Translations under genes and position numbers: made by a program | Part shown: positions 12,947 to 16,264 of the stretch, one piece after another | Layout of the letters: every line of letters begins with the position of its first letter | How positions within the stretch are numbered: the first letter of the stretch is position 1 | Notes under the pieces: generated by a model | Databases searched by the model: none | The model's input: the letters and a program-made list of their open reading frames with translations, nothing else | What the model was told of the DNA's origin: nothing | Assembly: GCA_900556545.1 (NCBI GenBank) | Contig: USPE01000016.1 | Span: forward strand, 1 to 16,264 | Direction of reading: 5' to 3' | DNA: 16,264 bases | Origin: an uncultured Peptococcaceae bacterium | GTDB taxonomy: Bacteria; Bacillota; Peptococcia; Peptococcales; Peptococcaceae

Positions 12947-14833
12947 ATGAGTAAAATTGCAAGTTTTGAAGAATTAAAAGCTTTACAGGTAGCCGAACGT
13001 GCTAAAATTGCTGTGCGTGATGGTCAGGCTCCAACGCCTGCAAATCTGGCAAAGCATCATGTTTTGATTTGCGCCGGTACTGGTTGCAGCTCTTCCAACA
13101 GTATGGAAGTAAAAGAAGCATTGGAAAAACAGCTGGTTGAAGCAGGTTTGGACAATGAAATTGATGTAGTAAAAACAGGTTGCTTTGGGTTCTGTAGTTT
13201 AGGCCCAATTATGGTAATCTATCCAGAAGGTACATTCTACCACCACGTAAAAGTAGAAGATGTGGCTGAAATTGTAGAAACGCATTTAAAAGGCGGCCAG
13301 CTGGTAGATCGTTTGCTGTATGATATTCCTGGCCAGAACAAAAAAGCGCCGGATATGAGTCATATTCCGTTTTTCCAGAAACAAAAACGTGTAGCGCTGC
13401 GTAACTGCGGTACCATTAATCCAGAAAATATCAATGAAGCAATTGCACATGATGCATATCAGGGTTTAGGCCGTGCACTGACCTCTATGACACCTGCAGA
13501 AGTAATTGCGGAAGTAGAAAAATCCGGTATTCGCGGTCGTGGTGGTGCTGGTTTCCCAACCGGGAAGAAATGGAAGTTTGCAGCAGGATATCAGGCTCCT
13601 GAAAAATATGTAGTAGTAAATGCCGATGAAGGTGACCCAGGTGCATTTATGGATCGTTCCGTTCTGGAAGGGGATCCGCACAGCATCTTGGAAGCTATGG
13701 CAATCGGCGGTTATGCAATCGGTGCGCAGCATGGTTTCATTTATGTACGTGCTGAATATCCAATTGCAGTACATCGTTTGGAAATTGCAATTGCACAGGC
13801 TCGTGAATTGGGGCTGTTAGGTGACAATATTATGGGCAGCGGTTTCAACTTTGACGTTGATATTCGTTTGGGCGCTGGCGCATTCGTTTGCGGTGAAGAA
13901 ACTGCACTGCTGACTTCTGTAGAAGGGAAACGCGGCGAACCAAGACCAAGACCTCCATTCCCTGCTGAAAAAGGTCTGTGGGGTGTGCCAACCTTCGTAA
14001 ATAACGTAGAAACACTAGCCAATATTCCTGTTATCTTTACCAAAGGCGGCGACTGGTTTGCATCCATCGGTACTGCCGGTTCTAAAGGTACAAAAGTATT
14101 CGCTATGGCTGGGAAAGTAAATAATATCGGTTTGGTTGAAGTACCAATGGGTACCACTCTGAGAGAAATGATTTATGATATCGGCGGCGGTATTCCAAAT
14201 GGTAAAGAATTTAAAGCTGCTCAGACTGGTGGTCCTTCCGGCGGTTGCTTGCCAGCAAGCGCATTGGATACCGAAATCGATTTCGATACTTTAGTGGCAG
14301 CAGGTTCCATGATGGGTTCCGGTGGCTTGATTGTATTGGATGAAACAACCTGTATGGTTGATATCGCTAAATTCTATTTGGAATTTACACAGGATGAATC
14401 CTGTGGTAAGTGTCCACCATGCCGTATCGGTACAAAGAGAATGTTAGAAATTTTAGATAAAATCACCCGCGGCGAAGGCACCATGGAAGACATTGACAAT
14501 CTGGAAACCTTGGCGCGCACCATCAGCAGTTCTGCACTGTGCGCATTGGGTCAGACAGCGCCAAACCCAATTTTGGCTACTTTGAAATTCTTCCGTGATG
14601 AATACGAAGCACACATTGTTGACAAAACATGTCCGGCTCATGTATGTAAAAAATTACTGCGTTATGAAATTGATCCTGAAAAATGTAAAGGATGTACTGC
14701 ATGTGCTCGCAACTGTCCAGTTGAAGCAATCGAAGGTGCTGTTAGAGAACCGCACAAAATTGATCCAGCTAAATGTATCAAATGCGGTACTTGTATTGAA
14801 AAATGTAGATTCGGCGCAATCTCCAGAGCGTAA
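12947..14833 (+). CDS. hydB: NAD(H)-linked [FeFe]-hydrogenase flavin subunit (HydB, NuoF-like)
   Basis: This 628-aa protein has three parts. An N-terminal thioredoxin-like domain binds a [2Fe-2S] cluster (Cys42, Cys47, Cys79, Cys83). A NuoF core binds FMN and NAD(H): GRGGAGFPTGKKW from 197, NADEGDPGAFMDR, and a [4Fe-4S] motif CGKCPPC (Cys486, 489, 492) with Cys532. A C-terminal ferredoxin domain has two CxxCxxCxxxC motifs (from Cys580 and Cys610) for two [4Fe-4S] clusters. This is the architecture of HydB in electron-bifurcating enzymes, where FMN couples NAD(H), ferredoxin and the hydrogenase subunit. The start is ATG 12947 behind AGGAGGTG (12932-12939). A frame extending to 12902 lies inside hydC and is not used. 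Confidence 0.94.
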   Translation: MSKIASFEELKALQVAERAKIAVRDGQAPTPANLAKHHVLICAGTGCSSSNSMEVKEALEKQLVEAGLDNEIDVVKTGCFGFCSLGPIMVIYPEGTFYHHVKVEDVAEIVETHLKGGQLVDRLLYDIPGQNKKAPDMSHIPFFQKQKRVALRNCGTINPENINEAIAHDAYQGLGRALTSMTPAEVIAEVEKSGIRGRGGAGFPTGKKWKFAAGYQAPEKYVVVNADEGDPGAFMDRSVLEGDPHSILEAMAIGGYAIGAQHGFIYVRAEYPIAVHRLEIAIAQARELGLLGDNIMGSGFNFDVDIRLGAGAFVCGEETALLTSVEGKRGEPRPRPPFPAEKGLWGVPTFVNNVETLANIPVIFTKGGDWFASIGTAGSKGTKVFAMAGKVNNIGLVEVPMGTTLREMIYDIGGGIPNGKEFKAAQTGGPSGGCLPASALDTEIDFDTLVAAGSMMGSGGLIVLDETTCMVDIAKFYLEFTQDESCGKCPPCRIGTKRMLEILDKITRGEGTMEDIDNLETLARTISSSALCALGQTAPNPILATLKFFRDEYEAHIVDKTCPAHVCKKLLRYEIDPEKCKGCTACARNCPVEAIEGAVREPHKIDPAKCIKCGTCIEKCRFGAISRA

Positions 14834-14850
14834 TAGAAGGGGTGATTTTT

Positions 14851-16264
14851 GTGGAAATGGTAAATGTTATGATCGATGGCGTTTCCGTGCAGGTTGAAGC
14901 AGGCTCTACTGTACTGCAGGCTGCACAGAAAGCAGGCATTAATATTCCAACATTATGTTATTTGAAAGATGTCAACCAGTTAGGCGCATGCCGTGTATGT
15001 CTGGTTGAAGTAAAAGGTGCAAAAGCATTGCAGCCTTCTTGTGTATATCCAGTTAGAGAAGGTCTTGAAGTATATACCAATACAGCAAAAGTTCGTGAGG
15101 CCAGAAAAGGCGTTGTAGAACTGCTGTTATCCAACCATCCATCCGACTGTCTGAACTGTGTGCGCAGTGGTAACTGTGAATTGCAGCAACTGGCTCATCA
15201 GATGGGTATCCGTAAAGTTCGTTTTACTGGGGAACAGAGCACATTCCCAGTGGACGATCGCAGCGTAGCTATTGTGCGCGATCCTAACAAATGCGTATAT
15301 TGCCGTCGTTGTGAAGCAGTATGTAAAAATGTACAGGGTGTTAATATCCTGGGCGGTATTGGCCGTGGCTTTAACAGTATCGTAGGTCCTGCATTTGGTC
15401 ATGCACTGGATGAAATCAACTGCACACTGTGCGGTCAGTGTATCAATGTATGTCCGACAGGCGCATTGGCTGAAAAAGATGACACTCAGAAAGTATGGGA
15501 TGCTTTGGCTGATGAAAACAAACATGTTGTTGTACAATTCTCTCCAGCTGTACGTATTGCTATCAGTGAAGAATTTGGGCTGCCATATGGCACAATCTCC
15601 ACCGGTAAACTGGTTGCAGCGCTGAGAAGAATGGGCTTCAATAAAGTATTTGACACCAACTGGTCTGCTGACTTAACCATCATGGAAGAAGGCAACGAAT
15701 TGTTGGATCGTCTGCAGAACGGCGGTACTCTGCCAATGATTACTTCCTGTTCTCCAGGTTGGGTAAAATATTGTGAAAACCATTATCCAGAACAGTTAGG
15801 TCATTTATCCACAGCCAAATCTCCACAGGCGATGTTTGGTGCCATGGTAAAAACCTACTATCCACAGACCGATGGCATTGATCCTGCCAGCATTTACAGT
15901 GTATCTGTAATGCCATGTACTGCTAAAAAATATGAAGCAGCTCGTCCGGAACTGTGTGATAGCGGCTACAGAGATGTAGATGCTGTTATTACCGTTCGTG
16001 AAGTAGCTCGTATGATTAAACAGGCTGGTATTGATTTTGTAAATCTGCCAGATGAAGAATGCGATGCTCCAATGGGCTTAGGTACTGGTGCTGCTACTAT
16101 CTTTGGTACCACAGGCGGTGTTATGGAAGCTGCTCTGCGTACTGTATATGAAGTGGTAACCGGTAAAACTCTGCCACGTTTGGAACTGGAAGATGTTCGC
16201 GGCACTATGGGTGAAATCAAAGAAGCAACCATCGATTTAGACGGCACACCAGTAAAAGTGGCTG
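14851..16264 (+). CDS. hydA: [FeFe]-hydrogenase catalytic subunit (HydA), 3' end beyond the window
   Basis: The first 471 residues of the catalytic subunit are present; the gene runs off the window. Domains in order: a plant-type [2Fe-2S] domain (Cys36, 47, 50, 64); a His-Cys3 [4Fe-4S] site (His96, Cys100, 103, 109); a two-cluster ferredoxin domain (Cys148, 151, 154, 158 and Cys191, 194, 197, 201); and the H-cluster domain, with L1 TSCSPGWV (Cys300) and L2 MPCTAKK (Cys356). The third motif (MACPGGC type) should lie shortly after the window end. It produces or consumes H2 in the cytosol. GTG 14851 is chosen since AAGGGGTG (14837-14844) is six bases upstream; ATG 14857 is in frame but too far. 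The gap to hydB is 17 bases. Confidence 0.94.
   Translation, partial: MEMVNVMIDGVSVQVEAGSTVLQAAQKAGINIPTLCYLKDVNQLGACRVCLVEVKGAKALQPSCVYPVREGLEVYTNTAKVREARKGVVELLLSNHPSDCLNCVRSGNCELQQLAHQMGIRKVRFTGEQSTFPVDDRSVAIVRDPNKCVYCRRCEAVCKNVQGVNILGGIGRGFNSIVGPAFGHALDEINCTLCGQCINVCPTGALAEKDDTQKVWDALADENKHVVVQFSPAVRIAISEEFGLPYGTISTGKLVAALRRMGFNKVFDTNWSADLTIMEEGNELLDRLQNGGTLPMITSCSPGWVKYCENHYPEQLGHLSTAKSPQAMFGAMVKTYYPQTDGIDPASIYSVSVMPCTAKKYEAARPELCDSGYRDVDAVITVREVARMIKQAGIDFVNLPDEECDAPMGLGTGAATIFGTTGGVMEAALRTVYEVVTGKTLPRLELEDVRGTMGEIKEATIDLDGTPVKVA

Noticed and set aside
15805..15813. Perfect DnaA box TTATCCACA
   Set aside because: It falls inside hydA, encoding conserved residues of the H-cluster domain (HLSTAKSP). 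It is isolated and explained by coding sequence.

Overview
The window looks like chromosomal DNA of an anaerobic Gram-positive-lineage bacterium (Bacillota). The basis is strong AGGAGG-type ribosome binding sites, TTG/GTG starts, DegV and YhgE/Pip family genes, and an [FeFe]-hydrogenase operon. A gut Clostridia or Negativicutes member is plausible, but the sequence does not fix the genus. A perfect parS site (172-187) and a DnaA-box cluster (8326-8565) hint that the region is on the origin side of the chromosome, although no dnaA, parA or parB gene is visible.

Layout. Bases 1-437 hold no convincing gene. They contain an AT-rich hairpin, a 44-bp perfect palindrome enclosing parS, two GTTGCAAC palindromes and a promoter. 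The promoter drives an HD-domain phosphohydrolase that appears fused to a DUF429 (RNase H-like) domain (468-1676). A ketopantoate-reductase family gene follows (1776-2681) and ends at a bidirectional terminator. Next, on the minus strand, is a DHA2-type MFS exporter (2887-4305), bracketed by five intergenic copies of a 16-bp near-palindrome. Two of these copies sit in 34-bp direct repeats on opposite sides of the gene. A DegV family fatty-acid-binding protein (4620-5456, minus) is divergent from a large YhgE/Pip membrane protein (5696-8314, plus). The space after yhgE carries the DnaA boxes and a long hairpin terminator that serves the convergent membrane-anchored rhodanese (8690-9115, minus).

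From 9259 rightwards everything is on the plus strand. It starts with an ECF-type sigma factor translationally coupled to a DUF4179 membrane protein (probable anti-sigma) and a strong terminator. After about 465 AT-rich bases without a gene comes crcB/fluC (fluoride channel), preceded by an unusual inverted repeat. Next is a probable frameshifted small gene (11916-12207). The window ends in the operon hydC-hydB-hydA of a trimeric NAD(H)-linked [FeFe]-hydrogenase, with hydA cut by the window end. HydC (NuoE-like) and HydB (NuoF-like, with extra ferredoxin domains) form the NAD(H)/flavin module, and HydA carries the H-cluster. The complex would couple NADH and ferredoxin oxidation to H2 formation, or the reverse, in fermentation.
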